Shown here one piece after another: positions 32,785 to 41,997 of a stretch of DNA of 64,000 bases. How positions within the stretch are numbered: the first letter of the stretch is position 1; each line of letters starts with the position of its first letter. The DNA lies in NCBI RefSeq assembly GCF_022603395.1, contig NZ_JAIBKA010000002.1, positions 186,001 to 250,000 on the forward strand, written 5' to 3'. Made by a program: the position numbers and the translations under genes. The notes below the pieces were generated by a model. That model saw only the letters and a program-made list of their open reading frames with translations, did no database searches and was not told the DNA's origin. The DNA comes from Desulfoferrobacter suflitae. GTDB lineage: Bacteria; Desulfobacterota; Syntrophobacteria; Syntrophobacterales; Syntrophobacteraceae.

Positions 32785-33798
32785 TCAATCCGGAGATATT
32801 TTCAAGACCCCCGCGCCTTCCATTCTTCCGTTGCGCAGGTCATCCAGCGCCTGGTTGGCCTGCTTCAGGGTATACAGCTGCACTTCGGTTTGCACCGGCA
32901 CCTGCGGTGCTATGGCCAACAGCTCCTCTCCATCCTGTCGGGTCAGGTTGGCCACCGAACGCACCACCCGTTCTTCCCACAGCAGCCGGTAAGGAAAGGC
33001 AGGAATATCACTCATGTGAATTCCGCCGCTCACCACGGAACCCCCTTTGGCCGTCACACGCAAGGCTTCCGGCACCAGAGAGCCGACCGGAGCAAAAATG
33101 ATGGCCGCATCCAGTTGATCCGGAGGAGACTGGGTCGAATCCCCGGCCCAAACGGCGCCGAGCCGTCTGGCAAAATCCTGCGCCTCCCGGTCTCCCGGAC
33201 GGGTAAACGCATACACTTGCACCCCTTCAAACAGGGCAATTTGAGCTACAATGTGGGCCGCTGCGCCAAATCCGTAGATTCCCATTTTCTCAAGGTTTCT
33301 GCCGGCCATCCGATAGGTGCGGTAGCCTATCAGGCCGGCGCAGAGCAGCGGGGCCGCTGCGGCATCCCGGTAGCTGGCGGGAATGGTAAAACAGTAACGC
33401 TGATCCGCTACGGCATACTCTGCGTAACCACCATCCAGAGTATACCCGGTAAACTGGGCATGATCACAGAGATTCTCCTGGCCTCGCCTGCAGTAGCGAC
33501 ACGCACCGCAGGTAGAGCCCAGCCACGGCACCCCAACCCGGTCTCCCGTCTTGAACTTGTCCACCCGCTGGCCGGCGCGAACCACCGTGCCGATAATTTC
33601 GTGGCCCAGAATGAGGGGCAGCTTGGGATGGGGGAGCTCTCGATCGACGATGTGCAAGTCCGTATGGCACACGCCGCAGGCATGGATGCGCAGCAGTACC
33701 TGTTCGGGTGCGGGTCGAGGAACAGGTAATTCCCTGTAGCGCAGCGGTTCTCCCGGATTCTCCAGCACCATGGCGCCCATTTTGTCAGGAATTTCCAT
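32785..33798 (-). CDS. Zinc-dependent alcohol dehydrogenase
   Basis: This is a 337-residue medium-chain dehydrogenase. The catalytic zinc ligands are in CGVCHTDLH (near residue 41) and GHEIIG (near 65). The structural zinc ligands are in CGACRYCRRGQENLC. The coenzyme loop is YGFGAAAHI instead of GxGGxG. It oxidises alcohols or reduces aldehydes with NAD(P). The start follows AAAAGGGGTGACGC. It sits three bases after the STAS gene. Confidence 0.92.
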   Translation of the reverse strand: MEIPDKMGAMVLENPGEPLRYRELPVPRPAPEQVLLRIHACGVCHTDLHIVDRELPHPKLPLILGHEIIGTVVRAGQRVDKFKTGDRVGVPWLGSTCGACRYCRRGQENLCDHAQFTGYTLDGGYAEYAVADQRYCFTIPASYRDAAAAPLLCAGLIGYRTYRMAGRNLEKMGIYGFGAAAHIVAQIALFEGVQVYAFTRPGDREAQDFARRLGAVWAGDSTQSPPDQLDAAIIFAPVGSLVPEALRVTAKGGSVVSGGIHMSDIPAFPYRLLWEERVVRSVANLTRQDGEELLAIAPQVPVQTEVQLYTLKQANQALDDLRNGRMEGAGVLKISPD

Positions 33799-33801
33799 GC
33801 G

Positions 33802-34179
33802 TCACCCCTTTTCCACAGTTTTCCTCTGCATATGAGCCAGGTAGTCATCGAGTTCCTGCAGACTGGTGAAGATCCTTTCAGGCGGAAGGGCCCTGATGAT
33901 ATCAAAAACCATCCTTATCTGTGGTCGGAGGTTGCTCACCAGCAGCTTTCCATCCTTCTCCCTGAGCCGCTTTCCGGTCTTGACAATGACCCTGACCCCC
34001 ATGCTGCTGATGAAATTGACTCCCTCCATGTCGAAGATGATGATGTCCGGGCAACTTTGCGCAAAAAGAGTATGCAGATGCTCCTGCAAGATCATGTACG
34101 TGTTGGAATCCAGCGATCCCACCGGCTGCACGACGCACACTCCCGGTTCCTTTTCCTTAGAACTGACCTCCAATGGCAT
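33802..34179 (-). CDS. STAS-domain protein (anti-sigma-factor antagonist-like)
   Basis: The product has 125 residues. The STAS fold is indicated by IIIFDMEGVNFISSMGVRVI, in which the phosphorylatable serine is the second Ser of FISSMG, as in SpoIIAA/RsbV. Such proteins switch between phosphorylated and free states to control a kinase partner, here unknown. A SpoIIE-type phosphatase encoded at 54815 could act on it. ATG 34177-34179 follows GGGAGA. ATGs at 34194 and 34200 are possible. Confidence 0.85.
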   Translation of the reverse strand: MPLEVSSKEKEPGVCVVQPVGSLDSNTYMILQEHLHTLFAQSCPDIIIFDMEGVNFISSMGVRVIVKTGKRLREKDGKLLVSNLRPQIRMVFDIIRALPPERIFTSLQELDDYLAHMQRKTVEKG

Positions 34180-34423
34180 AGCGTTGTCTCCCATGCACAT
34201 ACAGCCCCCCGGGCTGCCTGCCCGATCCTTGCGACAAGAATCCGAAAAAAGGCAGCTCCTCCACTGCAAGCCTTTGCGGATGACCATACTTTTCCCAATA
34301 CTTTAATTTCAAGAATAAAATTTAACTTTGTGTTCCATTCAGACGAGAAAGGCCCCTGCAGTTTTTGGAAACGCAGGAGGGAGGTCGGGCAATTCAGCGG
34401 GTGGCTGGTGGTACCAGCAAGTC

Positions 34424-34756
34424 CTAACGCAAGAACCACTGATGCACGATCGCACCAGCGAGCCACACGCTGAAGCTCGCGACGAGCACGACGGGCAAAG
34501 ACAGGTGCTTTTGGAAGCAGGCCAAGGCCGTCAGAAAAAACAGGATGCTCGGCAGAATCCCCCACAATGCGGCCTTGGTGTAGCTTGTCATGAGCTCATA
34601 GTTGCCGGAGGAATCCGCATGCAGCCACACCAAAACAATCAGGCCGGTCTACGGCATGGTTGCCATGAGACCGGCCAGGGAGGGATATTTTCTGCCGATT
34701 TGCGTGCAAACGACAATGATAGTGATGCTGATGATGAGCTTACCGAAAAAGCCCAT
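34424..34756 (-). pseudogene. DUF3147-like small membrane protein broken by in-frame TAG
   Basis: An ATG at 34754-34756 opens a frame of 110 codons that is hydrophobic throughout, but codon 36 is TAG (34649-34651). Before it reads GRKYPSLAGLMATMP and after it TGLIVLVWLHADSSG, then ALWGILPSILFF. This matches the pattern of DUF3147 proteins, which usually have Leu at the stop position. TTG to TAG is a single change. A downstream restart would give a 69-residue remnant. Either a nonsense mutation, a sequence error or suppression is possible. Confidence 0.7.
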
Positions 34757-34812
34757 ATCTACCCAAACGGTGCAAGAAGCTGCAGGAGACTGACTCCCAT
34801 TGTTTTTGTGTC

Positions 34813-35898
34813 TCAACCGTTTGTGCGTACAAAGTCGCGCATGAACTGTACCAACGCCTCGACTCCTTCCAGGGGCAGAGCATTATAGATGGAGGCGCGG
34901 CAACCGCCTACCGAGCGGTGTCCCTTGAGACCGCCCAGCCCTGCAGCGGTGGCTTCACTGATAAATTTTGACTCCAGATCCGGGTCGGCCAATCTAAAAG
35001 TAACATTCATGAAGGATCGGGAATCGGCATCAGCCGTACCCCGGTAGAAATCCTCCCGGTCGATGCAGGCATACAACAACTCAGCCTTTTTGCGATTCAA
35101 TGCGGCCATTTTTTCAATGCCGCCCATGGTCTCTTCGAGCCATTTCGTGACCAGTTGCACCACGTAAATCCCGAAGCAGGGCGGGGTGTTGAACATGGAT
35201 TTCTTGCTCGCGTACGTGCTGTATTTCAACATGGTGGGGATATTTTCCGGGCAGCGCTCCACCATATCGTCGCGCATGACCACCAGGGTGACTCCCGCGG
35301 GGCCGGCATTCTTCTGGGCGCCGGCATAAAAGCAGCCGAACGGCGCCGGATCGAACACTCTGCTGAAAATATCCGAAGACATGTCGCTCACCAGGGGCAC
35401 CTTTCCGGTATTCGGAAACTGGTGCCACTGAGTGCCGCGTATGGTGTTGTTGGACGTCAGGTGCAGATAAGCGGCATCGGGATCGACCTCGAACTGTCCG
35501 GGTATATACGTGTATTCCCGATCTTCGGAGCTGGCGATGACATTCACCTGCTTGCCCTGAATCCTCGCTTCCTTGATGGCCTTGGTCGACCAGGTTCCGG
35601 TGTCGATGTAGTCGAGGGGCCTGCCCTCCAGAGCCAAATTCATCGGCACCATGCAAAACTGCATGCTGGCGCCGCCCTGCAGGAACAGCACATGATAGCG
35701 ATCGTCCAGCTTGAGCAATCGCTTGGTCCGGACAATGGCATCGTCCAACACCTCCTCAAACCATTTGGAACGATGACTGATTTCCAATATGGACATGCCC
35801 GAACCATGAAAATCAATCAGCTCGTCTCTAATCTCCTGCAAAACCGGAAGCGGCAAGGTCGCCGGTCCCGCATTGAAATTGTATATGCGCTGTGCCAT
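34813..35898 (-). CDS. serC: Phosphoserine aminotransferase
   Basis: The product has 361 residues, the family length. It transfers the amino group from glutamate to 3-phosphohydroxypyruvate in serine synthesis (and in the vitamin B6 route of some bacteria). It begins RIYNFNAGPATLP, has LFLQGGASMQF and HLTSNNTIRGTQW, and carries the PLP lysine in YAGAQKNAGPAG near residue 195. It ends with the GLKGHRSVGGCRASIYNA signature. ATG 35896-35898 follows GGGAGG. Confidence 0.97.
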   Translation of the reverse strand: MAQRIYNFNAGPATLPLPVLQEIRDELIDFHGSGMSILEISHRSKWFEEVLDDAIVRTKRLLKLDDRYHVLFLQGGASMQFCMVPMNLALEGRPLDYIDTGTWSTKAIKEARIQGKQVNVIASSEDREYTYIPGQFEVDPDAAYLHLTSNNTIRGTQWHQFPNTGKVPLVSDMSSDIFSRVFDPAPFGCFYAGAQKNAGPAGVTLVVMRDDMVERCPENIPTMLKYSTYASKKSMFNTPPCFGIYVVQLVTKWLEETMGGIEKMAALNRKKAELLYACIDREDFYRGTADADSRSFMNVTFRLADPDLESKFISEATAAGLGGLKGHRSVGGCRASIYNALPLEGVEALVQFMRDFVRTNG

Positions 35899-36302
35899 GA
35901 TCAAGTCCTCCCTGCACCATTGCAACGCCTGTTAGAGAATATGCAGCCCGCGGGGGTTACGCCCTGCCGGAACGAGCAGTCCCGGGTGACTGCACTCCGC
36001 GCAGAAAGCGTGCTCGGGCAGCCTCCCGGGCAAAGTTTCGGTGTAGAGGTGCTACGCTAATGAGCAAGCCGAATTTTGTCAATTACAATTTCCCCCCGGG
36101 TTTACAGGTGACTTCATGCAGAAATTGCCGGCGTGTTCGCGGCAGAGGTTCCGTTCTGGATGACCAGGGCAAAAATGCGCCCGACGCGAGTATGATATTG
36201 CAGCCGGAGCTGCCTTGATTGTATGCTGCCCGTGCCGGCTCCACTTAAATCCGGCGGTCCAAAAAACACGTAACCAAAGGGTGGATAAGAGCGCAAGAGA
36301 AG
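35899..36302. other. Divergent intergenic region
   Basis: 404 bases separate serC and the ThiF-like gene. I see no RNA gene, repeat or convincing promoter here. Confidence 0.3.
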
Positions 36303-37157
36303 ATGACTGCGACCCTGCTGGAGCGAGCCCATTGCCTTGACTATTTTGGCAGTCCGCAACGCGTCATCGAGGACGAGCCGCTGCTAAGCTGGGCGTGCCA
36401 GGCAAACATTTCACCGCCTGCAGCTCAGATGGCAGCCCTGCGGGAAGGGATCATCCCCCTGCGTTACCTCAAGAACTTAACCGCATTGAAACTCAGCGAA
36501 CAGCACTCCATTTGCGCCGGCAGGGTGCTCGTTTGCGGTTGTGGCGGGCTGGGAGGCATCATCATTCAACTGCTTGCACGCGCGGGAGTCGGACACCTCC
36601 GGGTTGTGGACGGCGACGTCTTCTATGCCAGCAATTTGAATCGTCAATTACTCAGCAACGTTTCCAACCTGTCGCACTCCAAAGCGCTGATCGCCGCCCG
36701 GGAAACCCAAAAGATCAATCCCCTGATCCGGGTTGAACCGGTCAATTTGATCATGGAACAGAGAAACGCAGCAGAGCTGGTGCGGGACAATGATCTGGTG
36801 CTAGATGCGCTGGACAATCTGGCCGGTCGCTTTCTTTTGGCGGAGTCCGCACGCGAGGAGGGAATCCCCTTCATACACGCGGCGGTCGCCGGCTGGTGGG
36901 GCCAAATCAGCACCTTTATGCCGCATTCCTCGTGTGATTTGAAAAGCGTATACGGGGGATTGCGCTCGCGAGATCCAGCCGAAGAGGCCACCGGGGTGCT
37001 TGGCCCGAGCGCCGCGATCATCGGCAGCCTGGAAGCCCTTGAGGCCATGAGGCTGCTTGCCGGAAAGAATCCCGTTTATTGCGACAAACTACTCTATTTT
37101 GATGGAGAAAGCGGGCGGACAGAGCTGATTCCTTTGGCGTGTGAGTCAACGGATTGA
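36303..37157 (+). CDS. ThiF/MoeB/HesA-family adenylyltransferase
   Basis: The product has 284 residues with an E1-like fold. The nucleotide loop is VLVCGCGGLGGIIIQLLARAG near residue 74, with the aspartate and basic residues in VVDGDVFYASNLNRQLL, then VLDALDNLAGR. These enzymes adenylate the C-terminus of a sulphur-carrier protein such as ThiS or MoaD. No carrier gene is adjacent. The zinc-binding CxxC pairs of MoeB are not evident, so it is more ThiF/HesA-like. The start follows AAGAGAAG. Confidence 0.85.
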   Translation: MTATLLERAHCLDYFGSPQRVIEDEPLLSWACQANISPPAAQMAALREGIIPLRYLKNLTALKLSEQHSICAGRVLVCGCGGLGGIIIQLLARAGVGHLRVVDGDVFYASNLNRQLLSNVSNLSHSKALIAARETQKINPLIRVEPVNLIMEQRNAAELVRDNDLVLDALDNLAGRFLLAESAREEGIPFIHAAVAGWWGQISTFMPHSSCDLKSVYGGLRSRDPAEEATGVLGPSAAIIGSLEALEAMRLLAGKNPVYCDKLLYFDGESGRTELIPLACESTD

Positions 37158-37204
37158 GACGGGGTTGTCGCCGCCACGAAACCCAAAAAATCAAGGAGCA
37201 TTTG

Positions 37205-38725
37205 ATGCATGTGCACTGGTCAATTTCACCCCTTGCGGACTGGCAAGCCGAGGCCATTCTCTTTTTTACGTTCGAAGATTCCCGGCCGCTGTTGCCGGGC
37301 TTTGTACAATGGCTTGACAGTCAACCCTGGTGGCAGGCAGAGCTGACCCCATTGAGGGATTTCAAAGGTAAGCACCAAGAGACGTCGATCTATTACGGGC
37401 CGAGAGATCATTGCATAGCGCGGGTGATATGTGTCGGGCTGGGACCGGCGGAAAAATTCGACCGGGAAAAGCTGAGAAATGCGGCAGCGGTCGCCGTGCG
37501 CAAATGCAGGGAGTTACGCATCAGCCATCCGGCGCTGCCTTTACCGGCTCTGCAAGGCCTTCCGCTGGATGGCGCTACGGCGCTGCGAGAGGCCTTGATA
37601 GGGGCGGAAACGGGTCTGTACCGCTATGGCGCACTGAAGACGAGAAACGATGAGCCCGATGCTTTTCCCGAAACGCTTTGCCTTCTGGCCGGGCAGGAAC
37701 CGGGCGACGATCTGCAGGAAGCTCTAAACGATGCGCAGCGAACAGCGCGGGGCATCTGCCTGGCACGAGACCTGGTCGTTGCGCCGGCAAACATTGTGAC
37801 CCCTCGATTCCTGGCCGACAAGGCGCGCGAGCTTGCCCATCAATTCGCTTTTCAGATGCAATTGATTGACCTCGACGCCGCCCGCCGGATGGGTATGGGA
37901 CTGTTTACCGCCGTTGCTCAGGGCAGCCGGGAACCCGCCTACATGATTGTATTGGAGCACCGTCCCCGCGGCACTGAAGAAGACCGGCCTCTGGTTTTGA
38001 TCGGCAAGGGCATTACCTTTGATGCCGGCGGCATTTCCATTAAGCCGAGCAGCAAGATGGAGCTGATGAAGCATGATATGGCAGGAGCTGCGGCGATCCT
38101 GGGGGCTTTTCAGATTATTGGAGAAATGAAATTGGCCAGGCGCATCGTGGGAATCCTGCCCTGCACAGAGAACATGCCTGACGGCAAGGCCTACAAACCC
38201 GGCGATGTGCTCCGTTCCATGTCCGGTGTCACGGTGGAAGTCATCAGCACCGATGCCGAAGGCCGATTGATCCTGGGTGATGCCCTGGCCTATGCCCTTG
38301 ACCTGAAACCTTGCGCCATGGTGGATATTGCCACCCTGACAGGGGCCTGCATTGTCGCCCTGGGCGACCGGGTCGGAGCCGTGATGGGCAACGAGGATGC
38401 GCTTGTGGCGAAGATACAGGAGATCGGAATGCAAGTGGGCGATCGCCTCTGGCCTCTTCCTCAATGGGATTTCTACTTCGACGACCTCAAGAGCGATGTG
38501 GCCGACTTCAAGAATGTTGGGGAGAGGAAGGGTGGGGCCATAGTCGCCGGGATTTTTCTGAAACAGTTTGTTCCGGACCATGTGCCGTGGGCCCATCTGG
38601 ACATAGCCGGTCCCGCCTGGACCGAAAAAGATTTAGTCAGTGCGCCCAAGGGGGCGACCGGCTTCGGTGTTCGATTACTGGTCGACCTGGCGCGTCGGTG
38701 GCACCCCACAAAACAGTGTGGGTAG
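37205..38725 (+). CDS. pepA: Leucyl aminopeptidase (M17)
   Basis: The product has 506 residues. This is a cytosolic two-zinc exopeptidase that removes N-terminal residues, usually a hexamer. The C-terminal catalytic domain shows GKGITFDAGGISIKPSS and MKHDMAGAA (metal-binding Asp and catalytic Lys) and the signature STDAEGRLILGDAL near residue 349. The N-terminal domain is less conserved. The ATG at 37205 follows AAGGAGCA. It is 47 bases after the ThiF-like gene and converges on ftsH. Confidence 0.95.
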   Translation: MHVHWSISPLADWQAEAILFFTFEDSRPLLPGFVQWLDSQPWWQAELTPLRDFKGKHQETSIYYGPRDHCIARVICVGLGPAEKFDREKLRNAAAVAVRKCRELRISHPALPLPALQGLPLDGATALREALIGAETGLYRYGALKTRNDEPDAFPETLCLLAGQEPGDDLQEALNDAQRTARGICLARDLVVAPANIVTPRFLADKARELAHQFAFQMQLIDLDAARRMGMGLFTAVAQGSREPAYMIVLEHRPRGTEEDRPLVLIGKGITFDAGGISIKPSSKMELMKHDMAGAAAILGAFQIIGEMKLARRIVGILPCTENMPDGKAYKPGDVLRSMSGVTVEVISTDAEGRLILGDALAYALDLKPCAMVDIATLTGACIVALGDRVGAVMGNEDALVAKIQEIGMQVGDRLWPLPQWDFYFDDLKSDVADFKNVGERKGGAIVAGIFLKQFVPDHVPWAHLDIAGPAWTEKDLVSAPKGATGFGVRLLVDLARRWHPTKQCG

Positions 38726-38739
38726 CTTCTTGGCCTGCC

Positions 38740-40710
38740 TTACGGGTCTTGTCTGGCCGGAGTCATGGGGGAGCCCCTGACTTCAGCTATCAATTTTTTC
38801 AGCTCCTCCCCTTCGAGGACCTCTTTTTCGAGCAGGATCTTTGCCAATCGCGTCAAAAAGTCCTTCTTTTCTTTTAAAATAGTGATGGTTTGCTGATGCG
38901 CCTCACTGATCAAACGGGACACTTCGGCATCGATTTCCCGCGCCGTGCCCTCGCTGTAGTCCCTTTCGCGCGGTCCCAGCCCGAGGTCCAGGTGGGCGGA
39001 ACGCGGCTCGCGGGTGTAGGTGAGAGGACCCAGACGTTCGCTCATTCCGTATTCGGTCACCATGCTTCGCGCGATGTCCGTGGCTCTTTGGAGATCATTC
39101 TGGGCCCCTGTGGAGATATCCCCAAAGATGATCTCTTCGGACACTCTGCCGCCCAGAAGCACCTGCAACCGATCGAGCAGTTCATTGCGCGTCATCAGGT
39201 AGCGGTCTTCGGTGGGCAGTTGCTGAGTGTAGCCCAGGGCTGCGATGCCCCGCGGAATAATCGAAATTTTATTGACCGGATCGGCATGTTTCACCGACAT
39301 GGCCACCAATGCATGCCCTGATTCGTGATAAGCGACGATCTCCTTTTCTTTGGGATTCATCGCCCGATTTTTCTTTTCCAGACCGCCGATGATTCGATCC
39401 GCCGCTGCCTGGAAATCCGCCATGGCAACCGCATCCGCATTGCGCCGCGCGGCAACCAGCGCCGCTTCGTTCACCAGGTTGGCGAGGTCGGCCCCGACAA
39501 AGCCGGGGGTCATGGCCGCCACTTTGCTCAGATCCACATCCGGTCCCAGCGTCACCCCTTTGGTGTGAATTTTTAATATCGCTTCGCGACCGCGGATATC
39601 CGGCTTATCAATGGCCACATGGCGGTCGAAGCGGCCGGGGCGCAGCAGCGCAGGGTCAAGGATTTCAGGCCGGTTGGTGGCCGCCATTATGATCACTCCG
39701 GAACTGGGATCAAAGCCGTCCATCTCCACCAACAACTGGTTCAAAGTCTGCTCCCTCTCATCATGCCCCCCGGTGGGGTTTAATCCACGCGCTTTGCCGA
39801 GCGCATCCAGCTCATCCACAAAGATGATGCACGGCGCATGCTCCTTGGCCTGCGAAAATAGGTCCCGCACCCGTGCGGCGCCAACCCCCACAAACATCTC
39901 CACAAACTCCGAACCGCTCATGCTGAAAAACGGCACCCCCGCTTCCCCGGCGACCGCCTTGGCGAGCAAGGTCTTCCCTGTACCCGGAGCACCCACCAAC
40001 AGCACCCCCTTGGGAATGCGGCCCCCCAGCCGCTGAAATTTTTCCGGTGTCTTCAGGAACTCCACAATCTCCTGCAGTTCCGCCTTTGCCTCGTCGATTC
40101 CGGCGACATCCCCAAAGGTTACGCCCACTTCCTTCTCGGCAAAAATCTTCACTCGTGCCTTGCCAACAGAGAGCACACCCTGGGGACCACCGCCCATCCG
40201 CCTGATGAGGAAGCTCCAAAAGAAAATGAAAATAGCCAGGGGCAGCAGCCAGGAAAGCAGCACCTGGACCCATTTGTTTTCCAACTTGGCGCTGTAGGTG
40301 ATGCCTTTCTCGTCAAGCAGCGGGATAAGGTCCGGATCGTTGACCCGATTGGTCACAAAGTGCTTTACAGGCTTGCCGGGCGTTTGCGGTTCCGCCTTCG
40401 CGCCCGGCGTCTGGCCTTCGGCCGTAATATCACCGCGGATCTTTTCCGGCCCCACTACCAGGTTGTTCACCTTACCTTCCTTAACCCATTGTTTGAACTG
40501 CGAATAGGGAATCTGTTCGCGCAAAGGTTCGGCCATATAGCTCTGCACCCAGGAAAGCAGCAGCAAAGCCAGCAGGAAATACCAGAAGGAAAAATGAATC
40601 TTCTTCTGCGAAGAACCGGACGGCGGCGTGCCGCCGCCCCCTGAGGCCCCTTTGAGGCGATTCATGATCTTGTCCATGGGACTGGAATCATCTTTGGATT
40701 GCCGAGCCAT
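38740..40710 (-). CDS. ftsH: ATP-dependent zinc metalloprotease FtsH
   Basis: The product has 656 residues. It is a membrane-anchored AAA+ protease that removes misfolded membrane and regulatory proteins. Two transmembrane helices (about 38-56 and 145-165) flank a periplasmic loop that is a little longer than usual and rich in Pro and Gly ([17 protein letters not shown]). Walker A is GAPGTGKT, Walker B is [11 protein letters not shown], and the second-region arginines are in LLRPGRFDR. The zinc site HESGH is near 463. A glycine-rich segment ([11 protein letters not shown]) precedes the first helix. Confidence 0.97.
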   Translation of the reverse strand: MARQSKDDSSPMDKIMNRLKGASGGGGTPPSGSSQKKIHFSFWYFLLALLLLSWVQSYMAEPLREQIPYSQFKQWVKEGKVNNLVVGPEKIRGDITAEGQTPGAKAEPQTPGKPVKHFVTNRVNDPDLIPLLDEKGITYSAKLENKWVQVLLSWLLPLAIFIFFWSFLIRRMGGGPQGVLSVGKARVKIFAEKEVGVTFGDVAGIDEAKAELQEIVEFLKTPEKFQRLGGRIPKGVLLVGAPGTGKTLLAKAVAGEAGVPFFSMSGSEFVEMFVGVGAARVRDLFSQAKEHAPCIIFVDELDALGKARGLNPTGGHDEREQTLNQLLVEMDGFDPSSGVIIMAATNRPEILDPALLRPGRFDRHVAIDKPDIRGREAILKIHTKGVTLGPDVDLSKVAAMTPGFVGADLANLVNEAALVAARRNADAVAMADFQAAADRIIGGLEKKNRAMNPKEKEIVAYHESGHALVAMSVKHADPVNKISIIPRGIAALGYTQQLPTEDRYLMTRNELLDRLQVLLGGRVSEEIIFGDISTGAQNDLQRATDIARSMVTEYGMSERLGPLTYTREPRSAHLDLGLGPRERDYSEGTAREIDAEVSRLISEAHQQTITILKEKKDFLTRLAKILLEKEVLEGEELKKLIAEVRGSPMTPARQDP

Positions 40711-41016
40711 GCATGACCCTCTCTATTCAACGCCGATTGTCAGTTCAATTCCTACGTTCCATGTTCGGTCCAGGTTGCTCCGATCTTTGCCATCAGCCGT
40801 CGGGAACTGTCAATTTATACCTACTGCCTCGGCTGCACGCAAGGAAACGTTGCTCAACCATCGACAAAAAACCCAATGAAAAAGTTACGTGAAAAAAGGA
40901 AATTATCGTGCTTGCCTCTTTCATTTGGTTGCTTACTTTGCACTTCGTGATATTATGGTTCGCAAATCGCGGAGGCAACGGGTGCTTTCAAAACGGAATG
41001 TTAAGGAGGGTGTTAC
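40711..41016. other. Divergent intergenic region between ftsH and mlaA
   Basis: 306 bases. A plausible mlaA promoter lies at 40929-40956 (listed separately). I cannot assign the ftsH promoter. Confidence 0.3.
40929..40956 (+). promoter_or_regulatory. Possible sigma-70 promoter of mlaA
   Basis: TTGCTT at 40929-40934 and TATTAT at 40951-40956 are separated by 16 bases. They lie about 60 bases before the mlaA start. Confidence 0.45.
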
Positions 41017-41817
41017 ATGAAGGCCGGCATAAGGGCTCTAATCATCTCGGCTGCTGCTGTTTTTGTTGCATTATTATGGCCTGCTTTGAGTGATGTGGTC
41101 GCAACCAGGTTGTCGTTCGTTGCAACAGACGCCGCCCATGCTCAAAACATGAAGGAATTGTATCCGGTGGAGACCTTTATGGCTTGGCCCGAGGCAGGAG
41201 AAGCGGCCATCGCAGACCCGCTGGAACCGTTCAACCAGGCAATGTTCAAATTGAATGACAAATTATATTTCTGGTTCCTGAAACCGGTAGGCAAGGTTTA
41301 CGCAAAGATCATCCCGGAACCCGGAAGAATCGGTCTACGCAACGCATTCTACAATTTTATCTTCCCCGTCCGCTTGGTGAACAACATACTCCAGCTTAAA
41401 ATCACCCGGGCAGGAGCAGAAACAGCACGCTTTGTCCTCAATTCGACCTTTGGTTTTGCAGGGTTTTATGACTTCGTTGAGAAACAGTGCACGGCGAATC
41501 TGGGCCCTTACGAAGAGGATTTCGAACAGACGCTCGGCCATTATGGGATGAAACCCGTATTCTACATTGTCTGGCCGGTGATTGGCCCATCCAGTTTGCG
41601 CAACAGCTTTGGTCTGGTCGGCGACGCATTCACAGACCCTACTTTCTATCTCCCGATCCCCTGGTATGGAGTCGGTGCCATCAAGGCGTTACAGCAGTTC
41701 AACGCGATTTCTCTGCGGCTCGGGGAATATGAGGACTTTCTCAAAGCCTCGCTCGATCCCTATGTCTCCATGCGCAACGCTTTCATCCAGTATCGTGAGA
41801 ATCTGGTCAGGCAGTAA
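41017..41817 (+). CDS. mlaA: MlaA/VacJ-family phospholipid-transport protein
   Basis: The product has 266 residues. The N-terminal signal (about residues 1-42, ending AHAQ) lacks an obvious lipobox cysteine, unlike E. coli MlaA. The core has DPLEPFNQAMFKLNDKLYFWFLKPV and GLRNAFYNFIFPVRLVNNIL, the conserved MlaA start. Later parts read GFYDF and FEQTLGHYGM, then PVIGPSSLRNSFG. It extracts mislocalised phospholipids from the outer leaflet of the outer membrane, which implies a Gram-negative envelope. The start follows TTAAGGAGGG. Confidence 0.93.
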   Translation: MKAGIRALIISAAAVFVALLWPALSDVVATRLSFVATDAAHAQNMKELYPVETFMAWPEAGEAAIADPLEPFNQAMFKLNDKLYFWFLKPVGKVYAKIIPEPGRIGLRNAFYNFIFPVRLVNNILQLKITRAGAETARFVLNSTFGFAGFYDFVEKQCTANLGPYEEDFEQTLGHYGMKPVFYIVWPVIGPSSLRNSFGLVGDAFTDPTFYLPIPWYGVGAIKALQQFNAISLRLGEYEDFLKASLDPYVSMRNAFIQYRENLVRQ

Positions 41818-41899
41818 CCCGGGCAGCAACACGGTAATCACAGCCCCCGGGCTGCGGTTGCCTTCGTAATGGAAACAGCACATCAGCGACATATTCAAT

Positions 41900-41933
41900 C
41901 GGGCGAGCCGCACGCGGCTCGCCCGGTTTTTTT
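41900..41933 (+). terminator. Rho-independent terminator of mlaA
   Basis: An 11-base perfect stem (CGGGCGAGCCG and complement) with a CACG loop is followed by a run of seven T. It lies 83 bases after the mlaA stop. Confidence 0.92.
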
Positions 41934-41997
41934 AGTGCTGCCGCCAACTGACCGCCATAAATCCAGCTCCACCCGATAGGGTGTCCAAAATGTACAC

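Noticed and set aside
31760-32992. 410-codon plus-strand frame
   Set aside because: It is antisense to the chagasin-domain protein, which has a signal peptide and all three inhibitor loops.
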